Shown here: positions 18,383 through 28,223 of the stretch, piece by piece | Layout of the letters: each line of letters opens with the position of its first letter | Position numbering within the stretch: the stretch's first letter is position 1 | Source of the DNA: Nitrosomonas sp. | GTDB taxonomy: Bacteria > Pseudomonadota > Gammaproteobacteria > Burkholderiales > Nitrosomonadaceae | Direction of reading: 5' to 3' | NCBI RefSeq assembly: GCF_021731985.1 | Contig: NZ_JAKFWH010000063.1 | Coordinates: 1-38,746 of the forward strand | DNA: 38,746 nucleotides | The notes under the pieces: model-generated | Told to the model about the DNA's origin: nothing | The model's database searches: none | What the model saw: the letters and a program-made list of their open reading frames with translations, nothing else | Program-made: the position numbers and the translations under genes

Positions 18383-20701
18383 CTAGAATAATTGGTCTTT
18401 TAAATCTCTTGTGACTTTGGGTGCATCATCAACGGAATTGTCAGCGACCGGTGGTAGCTGTTCATTAAAGAAATATTCTGTAACATCTCCGGCTGGTTCT
18501 CTGAATCCTGTCGCTGAATTAACTCTGGTTGCAAGAACACCATTGGGAGGTTTGTATTCTGCCATGGGAATACCTTTTAGGACTGGGCCCATATAATCCA
18601 TCCAAATAGGCAATGCGACACGCCCTCCTGTTTCATTATTTCCTAGTGATCGAGGTTCGTCATATCCTGTCCAGGCGATTGTGACCAAGTCTTTTTGAAA
18701 ACCACAAAACCAGGCATCAACAAAATTACTGGTGGTCCCAGTTTTTCCTGCCAAATCACTACGTCCCAGTTGTTTAGCTTTAATGGCTGTACCGTGATTG
18801 ATGACATCTTGCATCATGCTTGTCATGATGTAGGCATTACGGGGATCAATGACGCGTTTGGCGCCATTTAAAGCTGTTACGGGCTGGAATTGTTCGATCG
18901 TGTTGCCTTTTTCATCTTCTATTCGCTTTATAAAGTAGGGCGCAATACGGAAACCGCCATTTGCAAAAATAGCATATCCAGCGGCCATTTGCATTGGTGT
19001 AACCGAACCAGAACCTAGTGCCATGGGTAAATAGGGGGGGTGACGATTTGCATCAAAACCAAATCGGGTAATGTAATCTTGCGCATACTGTATTCCGATA
19101 GCCTGTAGTATGCGGATAGACACAAGATTTTTTGATTTTACTAGTGCTGTTCGCAAGCGCATGGGCCCTTCAAATTTTCCATCAAAATTCTTCGGTTCCC
19201 ATAATTGACTACCTGTTTGAGCAGCACTGAATGATAGCGGTGCATCATTAATGATTGTGGCGGGAGTGAAGCCCTTTTCCAAAGCTGCGGAATAAATAAA
19301 AGGCTTAAAACTGGAACCAGGTTGCCGCCAAGCTTGAGTGACATGATTAAATTGATTTTTATGAAAATCAAATCCGCCGATTAAAGCACGGATAGCGCCA
19401 TCATTGGGATCAAGGGAAACAAGTGCAGCTTCTATTTCGGGGAGCTGGGTGATATGCCAACTGTTCTTTTGGTCTTTTTGTATACGAATTAATGTACCCG
19501 GAATAATGTATTTCTTCCCAGCCTCTTTTTTATCAACCAGAAATTTCTGTGCAAACTTAAGCCCTTCACTGGTAATCTCAATGATTTCTCCACCCTTACG
19601 GTAAGCCTGGACGGTATTAGGTCTAGCACTTAATACGATGGCTGCGTAAATATCATCGCTTTCATTGATTTCTTCCAATGCATCATCAAGCGTTTTTTCC
19701 TGATTACTGCCATGTTTTAGTAAATTAATATGTGCTTCCGGGCCACGATAACCACGACGCCTATCATATTCAATGATATTTTTACGTAGCGCCTGATAGG
19801 CAGCTTTCTGATCTAATTGACGGATAGTTGTATAGACTTTGATACCTTTGCTATAAGTTTCTTCTTGGTATCGATCATATATCACCTGACGAACCATTTC
19901 AGCAACATAATCAGCCGGCATTGCTAAGGCAGCCGACTGCTTCTTAACAGGAATAGGTTGTTTTTCTAATTCACCCAATTCTTCGCTTGAGATGTAGTTA
20001 AGTTTATGTAATCGGCCCAGTACATAAAGTTGCCGGCTTTTAGCGCGCTTAGGATTACTGATCGGGTTATAGCTCGAAGGAGCTTTGGGTAACCCTGCTA
20101 ACATGGCAGCTTCAGCAATATTAATTTCTTGCAGTGATTTCCCGAAATATGTTTGTGCGGCTGCTGCAAAACCATAACTGCGCTGGCCGAGGTAAATTTG
20201 GTTGACGTAAAGCTCTAAGATGTTGTCTTTGCTGAGATTACTCTCAATCTTGAAAGCCAAAAGCGCTTCGCTGAATTTTCTTGTCAATGTTTTTTCTCTA
20301 GTCAGAAAAAAATTCCGAGCTACTTGCATCGTTATGGTACTGGCACCCTGGCGCACACTGCCTGCAGAAAAATTTGAATAAGCAGCACGTAATACGCCCA
20401 GGTAATCAACGCCGCCGTGTTCATAAAAGCGATCATCTTCTGCAGCAAGGATTGCCTGTTTAAGATGTGCCGGTACTTCAGAAATATTGATAACATTTCT
20501 ACGCTCTGCACCAAACTCCCCTATTAATAGACCCTCATCGCTATAAATGCGTAATGGTATTTTAGGGCGATAATCCGTCAGTGTATCTAATGATGGTAAA
20601 TTGGAATGTATGACCAGTGCAGCAAACCCAGCCAGCAATACGCCAATCAAACCTAATGCAGAAAATGCGACAAAAAAGTAATACAGCCAACGTGCTAGCA
20701 T
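18383..20701 (-). CDS. mrcA: Penicillin-binding protein 1A (bifunctional peptidoglycan synthase)
   Basis: Class A PBPs polymerise glycan strands and cross-link peptides in the periplasm. The 772-residue product has an N-terminal membrane anchor (about residues 4-30). The GT51 glycosyltransferase domain follows with EDDRFYEHGGVD (about residue 90) and GASTITMQVARNFFLTRE. An OB-like insert precedes the transpeptidase domain, which has the catalytic Ser-x-x-Lys in GSSFKPFIYSA (about residue 460) and the KTGTT motif (about residue 652). The C-terminus is Asp-rich. It is transcribed away from pilM, the arrangement known for ponA/mrcA and pilMNOPQ in many proteobacteria. All catalytic motifs are intact. 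Confidence 0.96.
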   Translation of the reverse strand: MLARWLYYFFVAFSALGLIGVLLAGFAALVIHSNLPSLDTLTDYRPKIPLRIYSDEGLLIGEFGAERRNVINISEVPAHLKQAILAAEDDRFYEHGGVDYLGVLRAAYSNFSAGSVRQGASTITMQVARNFFLTREKTLTRKFSEALLAFKIESNLSKDNILELYVNQIYLGQRSYGFAAAAQTYFGKSLQEINIAEAAMLAGLPKAPSSYNPISNPKRAKSRQLYVLGRLHKLNYISSEELGELEKQPIPVKKQSAALAMPADYVAEMVRQVIYDRYQEETYSKGIKVYTTIRQLDQKAAYQALRKNIIEYDRRRGYRGPEAHINLLKHGSNQEKTLDDALEEINESDDIYAAIVLSARPNTVQAYRKGGEIIEITSEGLKFAQKFLVDKKEAGKKYIIPGTLIRIQKDQKNSWHITQLPEIEAALVSLDPNDGAIRALIGGFDFHKNQFNHVTQAWRQPGSSFKPFIYSAALEKGFTPATIINDAPLSFSAAQTGSQLWEPKNFDGKFEGPMRLRTALVKSKNLVSIRILQAIGIQYAQDYITRFGFDANRHPPYLPMALGSGSVTPMQMAAGYAIFANGGFRIAPYFIKRIEDEKGNTIEQFQPVTALNGAKRVIDPRNAYIMTSMMQDVINHGTAIKAKQLGRSDLAGKTGTTSNFVDAWFCGFQKDLVTIAWTGYDEPRSLGNNETGGRVALPIWMDYMGPVLKGIPMAEYKPPNGVLATRVNSATGFREPAGDVTEYFFNEQLPPVADNSVDDAPKVTRDLKDQLF

Positions 20702-20892
20702 GAATTTGGATTGATTAGTTGATGCGATCGTTAAAGTACACAGTTATAGGGGGTATATCTATTGTTTTTCTTTGAATAAAATTTCTCGGATTCTGTCAGA
20801 ATCAGCGTCAATCATTTGTTCTGTTGAGTAACTATACTGAATTAATGCAGGGAATGAGTAGTTTACATATATTCAGCATTAGTAGGGTAATT

Positions 20893-20898
20893 TATAAT
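20893..20898 (+). promoter_or_regulatory. Possible -10 element for pilMNOPQ
   Basis: TATAAT in the 223-nt divergent space between the PBP1A gene and pilM. No convincing -35 hexamer lies 16-18 nt upstream (TATTCA at 20870-20875 is the best), so a start near 20905 is only a suggestion. Confidence 0.3.
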
Positions 20899-20924
20899 TT
20901 GCGAGTATCGCTTCTAATAAGCCA

Positions 20925-22028
20925 ATGTTCAAGGGAAATTTTGCTATCAATTTAGACTTCTTTAAGATGAAGTCACCACCATTAATAGGTGTGGACATTA
21001 GTTCTTCATCTGTAAAAATGGTCGAATTATCATTGGTTGATAAAGAGAGTAAAACCTATCGGATTGAGCGCTATGCGATTGAATCCATGCCAGCAGATGC
21101 AATGTTGGATGGCGCAATCGAAAACATGGAGGCAGTCAGTGAATGCCTGCGGCGTGGATGGAAACGTATGGGAACGCGCCAAAAGAATGTGGTGCTTGCA
21201 CTACCCGCGACAGATGTTATTACCAAAAAGATTGTGGTTCCAGACGGGCAACGCGAGGATGACCTGGTTTTTCAAGTCGAGAATGAAGCCAGTCAATATA
21301 TTCCTTTTCCTTTAGATGAAGTTGATTTGGATTTTCAAGTAACCAGGCCAGTGCCTGATAATCCAGAAGAAGTTGAAGTGCTTATCGCTGCATCGCGTAA
21401 AGAGAAGGTAGAGGATCGTGTGGCTGTTGCGCTTGCGGCAAGTCTTAAAACAGTCATTATGGATGTTGAACCCTATGCAGCGCAGGCTGCATTTGAATTA
21501 ACGCTGAGTCAATTACCTGGAGGTGGAAAAGATCAGGTAATGGCGCTGGTTGACATTGGCGCGACAATCATGAAAATTAATGTATTTCTTAACGGTGAGT
21601 CATTATATACGCGAGATCAGCCATTTGGTGGTAATCAACTGACTCAGGAAATTCATAATCAGTTTAATCTCTCGGTGGAAGATTCAGAGACTGCTAAAAG
21701 GAATGGCGGTCTACCTGAAAACTATAAGACGGATGTTTTGCAGCCATTTTGCGAAACGCTGGCTATTGAAGTGATGCGTGCTATTCAGTTTTTTTACACA
21801 TCGACGCAATATACCGAAGTTAATTATATTTTTATTGCGGGGGGGTCCGCAGCTATTCCCGGGTTAGACGCAATTATCGCATCACGTACGCAAGTAAGCA
21901 CCCTCGTTGTGAACCCTTTCTCAACCATGGAGTTGTCAAGTCGTATCATTCCAAGGCAACTTAATCTGGACGCACCTTCTCTGCTGATTGCCTGTGGTTT
22001 GGCGCTGCGTAGTTTTGATCCATTATGA
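20925..22028 (+). CDS. pilM: Type IV pilus inner-membrane platform protein PilM
   Basis: PilM is an actin-like cytoplasmic protein that binds the N-terminus of PilN and links the pilus motor to the alignment complex. The 367-residue product has the first ATP-binding motif LIGVDISSSSVKMVELS, the second VMALVDIGATIMKINVF and the third IFIAGGSAAIPGLDAII, all of the FtsA-like fold. Start choice is uncertain: the first ATG has no clear ribosome-binding site, and an ATG 14 codons in (at 20967) would give the more usual KSPPLIGVDI start. It overlaps pilN by four bases (ATGA). Confidence 0.95.
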   Translation: MFKGNFAINLDFFKMKSPPLIGVDISSSSVKMVELSLVDKESKTYRIERYAIESMPADAMLDGAIENMEAVSECLRRGWKRMGTRQKNVVLALPATDVITKKIVVPDGQREDDLVFQVENEASQYIPFPLDEVDLDFQVTRPVPDNPEEVEVLIAASRKEKVEDRVAVALAASLKTVIMDVEPYAAQAAFELTLSQLPGGGKDQVMALVDIGATIMKINVFLNGESLYTRDQPFGGNQLTQEIHNQFNLSVEDSETAKRNGGLPENYKTDVLQPFCETLAIEVMRAIQFFYTSTQYTEVNYIFIAGGSAAIPGLDAIIASRTQVSTLVVNPFSTMELSSRIIPRQLNLDAPSLLIACGLALRSFDPL

Positions 22029-22615
22029 TTCGAATTAACCTACTACCTCATCGCGAACTTAAGCGTAAAGCGAGACAGCAGCAGATTGCAGTTCTGGCAG
22101 GTTTGGTTGGTTTACTAGCGATCGCTGTTGTTATGAGCATTCATACAATTAACGCTGGAAAAATAGATTACCAGAATGGCCGCAATCAATACTTAACTGA
22201 CCAGATTGCTATTCTGGATAAGGAAATTGCAGAAATTAGAGACATAAAAACGCAAACTCAGGAGTTAATAGCGCGCAAGCAAGTTGTTGAGACATTACAG
22301 AACAGCCGGTCTGAAGTCGTTCATTTGCTGGATCAGTTGGTCAGATTACTTCCGGATGGCGTATATTTGCAGAGTGTCAAACAAGAAGACCATAACATTA
22401 CTTTAGTTGGGTATGCGCAATCCAATGCCTGGGTTTCAGTGTTGATGCGTAACCTCGAATCATCTCAGTGGCTTGAATCACCCTTATTGATAGAAATTAA
22501 GGCGATGACTGTTAATAATGTGCGCCAAAATGAATTTAACATGAAAATAAAGCTCAAGCGGGTAACTATGGACGCTGTGCAAAATTCACTCCCTGCTACT
22601 GCTGCGAAATCTTAA
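22025..22615 (+). CDS. pilN: Type IV pilus assembly protein PilN
   Basis: PilN is a bitopic inner-membrane protein; its short cytoplasmic N-terminus binds PilM and its periplasmic part pairs with PilO. The 196-residue product begins with the PilM-binding motif IRINLLPHRELKRKARQQQ. A transmembrane segment follows (about residues 24-42, VLAGLVGLLAIAVVMSI), then a coiled coil and a ferredoxin-like periplasmic domain. It overlaps pilM by four bases and precedes pilO by 13 nt. Motif, order and length agree with the family. Confidence 0.95.
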   Translation: MIRINLLPHRELKRKARQQQIAVLAGLVGLLAIAVVMSIHTINAGKIDYQNGRNQYLTDQIAILDKEIAEIRDIKTQTQELIARKQVVETLQNSRSEVVHLLDQLVRLLPDGVYLQSVKQEDHNITLVGYAQSNAWVSVLMRNLESSQWLESPLLIEIKAMTVNNVRQNEFNMKIKLKRVTMDAVQNSLPATAAKS

Positions 22616-22628
22616 GACTGCGCTTGCG

Positions 22629-23243
22629 ATGAATAATCTACTTCTTGAATTACGCCAGCTCGATATCAACCAGGCAGGAAACTGGCCGGTAGCATTTAAG
22701 GTTGCCGCTTTGGCAATTTTATTTGTTGCTATTATCGTTGCAGGTCATCTCATGGTTTGGCAGGAGCAAATTGAAACACTGGAAAATATTCAAGCTCAAG
22801 AAGAAACTTTAAAAAATACTTATCTGGCTAAAAAAAGAAATGCTGTTAATTTGCCTGCTTTGCGTCTGCAGTTAAAGGATATTGAACAATCTCTCCGTTC
22901 CTTGCTGAAACAACTGCCAGATAAGTCAGAAATGGAAGCCTTATTAGTGGATATCAATCAGGCTGGCTTAGGCCGTGGATTGCAATTTGAATTATTTAAA
23001 CCAGCGGCGAAGGAAACGATACACACGTTTTATGCCGAACTCCCCGTTTCTATCCGTGTGACAGGCGGTTATCACGATATTGGGGCTTTTACCAGCGATG
23101 TTGCACAGTTATCACGTATCGTGACATTAAATGACATTAGCTTAACACCAGGAACTGATGGAAAACTAGTGTTGGATGCTGTTGCAAAAACATTCCGCTA
23201 TCTGGATGAAGAAGAAATAACAAAGCAGGCCGGGGGCAAATGA
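22629..23243 (+). CDS. pilO: Type IV pilus assembly protein PilO
   Basis: PilO forms heterodimers with PilN in the periplasm and connects to the lipoprotein PilP. The 204-residue product has a short cytoplasmic segment, one transmembrane helix (about residues 24-44, VAALAILFVAIIVAGHLMVW), a coiled coil with QAQEETLKNTYLAKKR, and a C-terminal ferredoxin-like domain with LPVSIRVTGGYHDIGAFTSD, the most typical PilO stretch. It lies three bases before pilP. Confidence 0.95.
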   Translation: MNNLLLELRQLDINQAGNWPVAFKVAALAILFVAIIVAGHLMVWQEQIETLENIQAQEETLKNTYLAKKRNAVNLPALRLQLKDIEQSLRSLLKQLPDKSEMEALLVDINQAGLGRGLQFELFKPAAKETIHTFYAELPVSIRVTGGYHDIGAFTSDVAQLSRIVTLNDISLTPGTDGKLVLDAVAKTFRYLDEEEITKQAGGK

Positions 23244-23246
23244 ATT

Positions 23247-23765
23247 ATGATAAGAGACATATTCCTGCTAGCATTGTTTGTGATTTCTCTAACCATGATG
23301 ACTGCTTGTACTCGGAATGACTACGCTGACCTGGAAGCATTTATTCATAGTTCAGGGGATGGCTTGCATGGACGGATTGATTCATTGCCGGAAGTTAGGC
23401 CGCATCAGTACTTTACTTACGAGGCATTTGATATATCCAGTCCATTTGTTCCGCGTAAAAATGATCAAGCACAAACTATTACGAGTGGTATTCAACCTGA
23501 TTTAAACCGGTATAAGGAAGTACTGGAATCTTATCCGCTGGAAAGTTTATCGATGGTTGGCTCACTGCAACAACACGATATAATATTTGCTTTAATTAAA
23601 TCTCCGGATGGTACATTGCATCGAGTGAAAATTGGCAATCACTTAGGGCAGAACTTCGGGAAAATTAACTATATTTCAGATGCAGAAGTTAAACTGTCGG
23701 AAATTGTGCAGGATGGTGTGAATGAATGGACTGAACGGACTAGTGCGCTTATGCTGAAAAATTAG
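23247..23765 (+). CDS. pilP: Type IV pilus lipoprotein PilP
   Basis: PilP is an inner-membrane lipoprotein that joins the PilNO complex to the secretin PilQ. The 172-residue product has a lipoprotein signal peptide ending in MMTAC (Cys21 would be lipidated). An extended PilNO-binding segment follows, then a beta-sandwich domain with YPLESLSMVGSLQQHDIIFA, a stretch diagnostic for PilP, and HRVKIGNHLGQNFGKINYIS. It lies between pilO and pilQ. Confidence 0.95.
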   Translation: MIRDIFLLALFVISLTMMTACTRNDYADLEAFIHSSGDGLHGRIDSLPEVRPHQYFTYEAFDISSPFVPRKNDQAQTITSGIQPDLNRYKEVLESYPLESLSMVGSLQQHDIIFALIKSPDGTLHRVKIGNHLGQNFGKINYISDAEVKLSEIVQDGVNEWTERTSALMLKN

Positions 23766-23775
23766 GATTAAAGCT

Positions 23776-25887
23776 ATGAAGCTACTAATAATGAGAAGAT
23801 ATAGCCTAATCGTGGTTATAACAGCACTGTTAGCTTGTTTTGCAACGGCAATATTTGCTGAACCAACTGTAACTGCAGTAACAGCCCAGAACAGTATCCG
23901 CTCTATTGATATTTCTACCTTCCGGAATGGCCAAGTAATCGCCAAATTAACTTTAGATTACCCATTAGGCACTCTTCCAACGGGTGTTGCAATGGATAAT
24001 CCCTATCGTATTTATTTTGATTTCTATCAGGTTTCTAATGGTCTGGGTAAGAACATTCAAGAAGCTGCGGATGGAGATTTACGCAGTATCAATATCGTGC
24101 AGGTCGGGGATCGAACCCGGCTGGTGTTGAATTTATCGAAATTGATGCGGCATGATATCCGGGCGCAGGAGAATACACTGTTAATCAAATTGGTTAGTGT
24201 GGCTGAGAATCAAGCGGTCAACACAGTTGTTCGTTTTGCTGAAGAGTCACCCAATAAACTTTTGAATAATCTGCAAGATATTGATTTTCGGCGTGGCGCG
24301 AATGGTGAAGGCCGCGTAGAAGTTGATATGACAAAAGGGGGTGCAGCCGTTGATGTGCAGCAGCAGGGTGATGATATTTTTGTCGAGTTTGTGGACACGC
24401 TATTGCCTGATAGCTTGAGAAGACGATTCGATGTTGTGGATTTCGCCACACCAGTGCATACCATTGAAACTTCCAAGAAGGGTGATAATGTTCGGATGGT
24501 GGTGAAATCCAAAGGTCGTTGGGAGCACTCTGCACGTCAGACCGGTACACGGTTTATCCTGGAAGTAAGGGCTCTGACTGAGGATGAGGAAGAACTGGCG
24601 CGAAAGAAACGTGCCAATGGCGGATATACGGGTGAGAGACTCTCGCTTAATTTTCAGGACGTGGAAGTGCGGGCGGTACTTCAAGTGATTGCTGATTTCA
24701 CTAATTTTAATATTATTGCCAGTGATTCTGTGGCGGGAAATCTCACATTGCGTTTAAAGGATGTTCCCTGGGATCAGGCGCTCGATATTGTATTGCAGGC
24801 ACATGGTTTGGATAAACGAAAGACGGGTAATGTCATTTTTGTGGCGCCGCGTAAAGAAATGGCCGACAGAGAGTTACTGGATCTGGAAGCGCAACTACAG
24901 ATAACCGAAATGGAACCTTTGCGCTCAGAAATTTTTAATCTGAATCACCGCAGGGTTAACTCATTATCGTTTGAAGGAATGTTGAGCAAGCGTGGCACGA
25001 TTAACTTGGATGAAATTAGTAATACCGTAACGGTTACTGATATTCCTATGCGCTTAAGTGAAATTAGAAAGCGTATACAGCGATTGGATGTTTATGAAAG
25101 GCAAGTCATGATTGAAGCGCGTATTGTGGATGCGACAGATACATTCAGTCGAAATTTAGGTGCGCGTTTTGGTATCCAGAATTCATCAAACATAGGCAAT
25201 CAGGGACTTGGAATTTCAGGTAATTTGACGGATTCCAGTGCTTTAGCTGGCGGCGGTTCGGCGGGAGGCGGTAGCAATCTGAATGTCAATTTGCCAGCTG
25301 CCGCTGCGACTGGATTATTAGGCGGACCTGCTGCGCTGGGGCTCAGTTTGATGAAGATTAATAATGGCCGTTTAATCAACCTCGAGTTATCTGCATTAGA
25401 AGTCGATCAAAAAGGGAGAGTAATTGCCAGTCCTCGTGTAGTGACTGCACATGGTATAGAAGCGGTTATTGAACAAGGTGACCGGATTCCCTACCAGCAA
25501 GCAACCAGTAGTGGTGCCACCAGTATCCGCTTTATGGATGCGACACTAAAACTAAGAGTGAAACCATTAATTACCTATAATGGTCAAGTCGATATGGAAT
25601 TGAGTGTTAACCAAGACCAGATTGGTACTGCCATCAATCAATTTCTGCCGCCACCGATTAATACCAAACAAGTAACGACCAAGGTTTTGGTGGAGAATGG
25701 TGGAACCGTTGTGATTGGTGGTATTTTTAACCGGACTGAGAATCAGGTTGTGAATAAGGTACCTATGTTGGGTGACATTCCTGTGCTGGGTCATGTTTTT
25801 CGTAATACAACCAAAGTAGATAATAAACGCGAATTGTTGATTTTTGTGACACCACGTATCATCAGTGAAAATCTCAATCTGCAGTAA
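23776..25887 (+). CDS. pilQ: Type IV pilus secretin PilQ
   Basis: PilQ forms the outer-membrane channel through which pili extend and DNA may enter. The 703-residue product has a signal peptide (cleavage near residue 28, ATAIFA before EP). Two AMIN-type peptidoglycan-binding domains follow (about 40-135 and 160-270). A secretin N-terminal domain has RLSLNFQDVEVRAVLQVIAD, and the C-terminal secretin domain has VIASPRVVTAHGIEAVIEQG, VENGGTVVIGGIF and VPMLGDIPVLGHVFRNT. A Gly/Ser/Ala-rich insert around residue 490 is a normal variable loop. The gene ends seven bases from the convergent trmL stop. Confidence 0.97.
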   Translation: MKLLIMRRYSLIVVITALLACFATAIFAEPTVTAVTAQNSIRSIDISTFRNGQVIAKLTLDYPLGTLPTGVAMDNPYRIYFDFYQVSNGLGKNIQEAADGDLRSINIVQVGDRTRLVLNLSKLMRHDIRAQENTLLIKLVSVAENQAVNTVVRFAEESPNKLLNNLQDIDFRRGANGEGRVEVDMTKGGAAVDVQQQGDDIFVEFVDTLLPDSLRRRFDVVDFATPVHTIETSKKGDNVRMVVKSKGRWEHSARQTGTRFILEVRALTEDEEELARKKRANGGYTGERLSLNFQDVEVRAVLQVIADFTNFNIIASDSVAGNLTLRLKDVPWDQALDIVLQAHGLDKRKTGNVIFVAPRKEMADRELLDLEAQLQITEMEPLRSEIFNLNHRRVNSLSFEGMLSKRGTINLDEISNTVTVTDIPMRLSEIRKRIQRLDVYERQVMIEARIVDATDTFSRNLGARFGIQNSSNIGNQGLGISGNLTDSSALAGGGSAGGGSNLNVNLPAAAATGLLGGPAALGLSLMKINNGRLINLELSALEVDQKGRVIASPRVVTAHGIEAVIEQGDRIPYQQATSSGATSIRFMDATLKLRVKPLITYNGQVDMELSVNQDQIGTAINQFLPPPINTKQVTTKVLVENGGTVVIGGIFNRTENQVVNKVPMLGDIPVLGHVFRNTTKVDNKRELLIFVTPRIISENLNLQ

Positions 25888-25894
25888 CCGTCTT

Positions 25895-26359
25895 TTATTG
25901 CCCCGACGGGAATTCAGCTTGGCGCCATGCCTCATAAGCAACAATGGCAACGGCATTGGATAAGTTCAAACTGCGGCTGGTCGCGATCATCGGTACTCGG
26001 ATACGGTGTGGTTCCGGGAAAGATTCCATGATGTGGACAGGCAATCCGCAACTTTCTGCGCCAAACACAAAAGCATCTCCGGCCTTGTATATCACTTTAT
26101 CATAGCGCTGTTTCCCCTTCGTGGTGATCGCAAACATGCGATGTCCTGGCAAACTCTGACAGCAATCTGTCCAATTCTCATGCACTTTTATTTGTGCAAA
26201 TTCATGATAATCCAGGCCGGCACGCAATAACTGCTTGTCTTTCAGTGGAAAACCCAACGGTTTAACGAGATGCAATTGCATGCCGGTGTTGGCGCACAAG
26301 CGGATGATATTACCCGTATTGGGCGGAATTTCCGGTTGGTAAAGAATGATGTTAAACAT
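25895..26359 (-). CDS. trmL: tRNA (cytidine(34)-2'-O)-methyltransferase TrmL
   Basis: TrmL methylates the ribose of the wobble base in certain leucine tRNAs. The 154-residue product is a minimal SPOUT methyltransferase of family length. The N-terminus FNIILYQPEIPPNTGNIIRL carries motif 1 and the substrate Asn-Thr-Gly-Asn; FVFGAESCGLPVHI is motif 2 and MIATSRSLNLSNAVAIVAYE is motif 3 of the trefoil knot. It is transcribed toward pilQ and follows comF by 25 nt, so the two may be cotranscribed. Confidence 0.95.
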   Translation of the reverse strand: MFNIILYQPEIPPNTGNIIRLCANTGMQLHLVKPLGFPLKDKQLLRAGLDYHEFAQIKVHENWTDCCQSLPGHRMFAITTKGKQRYDKVIYKAGDAFVFGAESCGLPVHIMESFPEPHRIRVPMIATSRSLNLSNAVAIVAYEAWRQAEFPSGQ

Positions 26360-26384
26360 GCGGGTAGCGTTGATTAAGTATCTG

Positions 26385-27083
26385 TCACAGCCTGTGGGAG
26401 CCGATCTGATTTATCTCTGGTAAAGTTCTGGCGATAACCCAGTTACTGATTTCAGCAGCACCTTGCTTACGTAATATTTTAGCCAATTCGTTTAATGTGG
26501 TGCCAGTTGTCATCACGTCATCGACCAGTGCGACATGTTTGCCTGACAAATCTATACGACAACTAAAAGCCTTACGGATATTTTTCTGGCGATCCTTCCA
26601 AGCTAATCCGGTTTGTGGCGGCGTATGTTTGATACGCTGACAACTATCGGGTAATAAAACAATCCCCATATGTTTCGAGATATATCGACTGATTTCCATA
26701 GCCTGATTGAATCCGCGCTCACGCAACCTGATCGGATGTAGCGGCATCGGTATGATGACATCCGGTATTATCTTCTCTGTTGCCTTAAATCGTGTAATGA
26801 AGAAGCGGGCGAGAATCGGTGCGATAGCGAGATCAGTTTGATATTTTAACGCATGAATCATTGCATCGACAGGAAAGGTATAGCGAAGTGCTGCGATGGT
26901 ACGTGTGAATGCAGGCGGTTTTGTTAAGCAAGCGCCACAGATTTCCGCTGTTGGCACTGGCCACAGGCAAATAGGACAATGGTTAAGCGGCAATTGCGGT
27001 AAGTGATTATAACAAGGCTCGCATAAATCCTGTTTTGCAGGGATATCGCACAACACACAATTTTTCTGGCTCAAGATTTGCAC
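26385..27083 (-). CDS. comF: ComF family protein (phosphoribosyltransferase-like)
   Basis: ComF proteins are needed for natural transformation in several bacteria; they combine a zinc ribbon with a phosphoribosyltransferase fold and probably act on incoming single-stranded DNA. The 232-residue product has two cysteine pairs at 9/12 and 21/24, and two more at 36/39 and 49/52. The PRPP-binding loop is HVALVDDVMTTGTTLNELAK. It is divergent from bioB (132-nt spacer), a neighbourhood found in many proteobacteria. With pilMNOPQ nearby, competence is possible; the other competence genes are not in this window. Confidence 0.9.
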   Translation of the reverse strand: MQILSQKNCVLCDIPAKQDLCEPCYNHLPQLPLNHCPICLWPVPTAEICGACLTKPPAFTRTIAALRYTFPVDAMIHALKYQTDLAIAPILARFFITRFKATEKIIPDVIIPMPLHPIRLRERGFNQAMEISRYISKHMGIVLLPDSCQRIKHTPPQTGLAWKDRQKNIRKAFSCRIDLSGKHVALVDDVMTTGTTLNELAKILRKQGAAEISNWVIARTLPEINQIGSHRL

Positions 27084-27215
27084 GATGATTAATCACTTGT
27101 TTAAAAATGGGGGTATGGAAAAATTGACAATGTCCATTGAATCCTTGATCATCCAAATTTATCGGCAACTGGCGCGAATGATGCGCCACTTAAACAAAAA
27201 GACAGGTAAATCGGT

Positions 27216-28220
27216 ATGAATTTGGATTCTCTCACAATCAGCGAAACACAAAATGATTCAAGCAGTATAACCGGAAAATCAGATGACTCAGTCTATTGGA
27301 GTGTGGCAGAAGTTCAGTCGTTATTGGATACGCCATTTAACGATCTGATTTACCGCGCACAATCTATTCATCGCCAGCATCATGACGCCAACGGCGTGCA
27401 ATTATCCACATTGATTTCAGTCAAAACAGGCGGTTGTCCGGAAGACTGCGGTTACTGTCCGCAAGCGGCGCGGTATCATACCGGTGTTGATAATCAGGAC
27501 ATGTTGTCGCTGGATGAAGTCGTGTCCGCAGCGGCTGCAGCAAAAGCTAACGGTGCTTCGCGGTTTTGCATGGGGGCGGCGTGGCGTGGGCCGAAACAAC
27601 GGGATATGGACAAAATGACCGAAATGGTGCGCGCGGTTAAATCGTTGGGGATGGAAACCTGTGCGACATTGGGATTATTAAAACCCGGCCAGGCGCAACA
27701 ACTTGGTGATGCCGGTTTGGATTATTACAATCACAATCTCGATACCGCACCGGAATTTTATGAAGAAATCATTACCACACGGCAATATCAGGATCGCCTG
27801 GATACGTTGCAGCAAGTGCGCAATGCTGGAATTAACGTGTGCTGTGGCGGTATTGTCGGGATGGGGGAAACGCGTTTATCGCGCGCCGGACTGATCGCGC
27901 AATTGGCCAATCTGAATCCTTATCCAGAATCCGTTCCGATCAATCATCTGGTGCAAGTTCAGGGCACACCACTGTATGGCACAGCAGCTTTGGATCCGTT
28001 GGAGTTTGTGCGTACGATTGCAGCAGCGCGGATTACCATGCCGAAAGCGATGGTGCGGTTGTCTGCTGGCCGGCAGGAAATGTCGGACGCCGTACAAGCG
28101 CTGTGTTTTCTGGCCGGTGCCAATTCGATTTTTTATGGCGATAAATTGTTGACGACGGGAAATCCGGAAACAGATCGTGACCGGGCGTTATTGGACAAAC
28201 TGGGGCTACACGCGCTGTAA
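27216..28220 (+). CDS. bioB: Biotin synthase (radical SAM)
   Basis: BioB inserts sulfur into dethiobiotin, the last step of biotin synthesis. The 334-residue product has the radical-SAM cysteines 74, 78 and 81 in [19 protein letters not shown]. The second-cluster residues lie in the motifs [15 protein letters not shown], and [12 protein letters not shown], and the Arg ligand in [13 protein letters not shown]. About 25 N-terminal residues before [16 protein letters not shown] are variable. An ACAGGTA ribosome-binding region precedes the ATG. It is the first gene of bioBFHCD and lies divergent from comF. Confidence 0.97.
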   Translation: MNLDSLTISETQNDSSSITGKSDDSVYWSVAEVQSLLDTPFNDLIYRAQSIHRQHHDANGVQLSTLISVKTGGCPEDCGYCPQAARYHTGVDNQDMLSLDEVVSAAAAAKANGASRFCMGAAWRGPKQRDMDKMTEMVRAVKSLGMETCATLGLLKPGQAQQLGDAGLDYYNHNLDTAPEFYEEIITTRQYQDRLDTLQQVRNAGINVCCGGIVGMGETRLSRAGLIAQLANLNPYPESVPINHLVQVQGTPLYGTAALDPLEFVRTIAAARITMPKAMVRLSAGRQEMSDAVQALCFLAGANSIFYGDKLLTTGNPETDRDRALLDKLGLHAL

Positions 28221-28223
28221 CGC

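Noticed and set aside
24210..24684. Several minus-strand open frames opposite pilQ
   Set aside because: Mutually overlapping, low-complexity composition and no ribosome-binding sites; pilQ is clearly the real gene.
27124..27152. TTGACA as a -35 element for bioB
   Set aside because: At 16-18 nt spacing the -10 positions read GATCAT or ATCATC, too far from consensus to call a promoter.
27097..27197. BirA operator upstream of bioB
   Set aside because: The inverted half-sites TTGTTTAA/TTAAACAA are 85 nt apart, while known BirA sites have about 14-16 nt between arms, and the GGTTTAC core is absent. Kept only as a weak finding.
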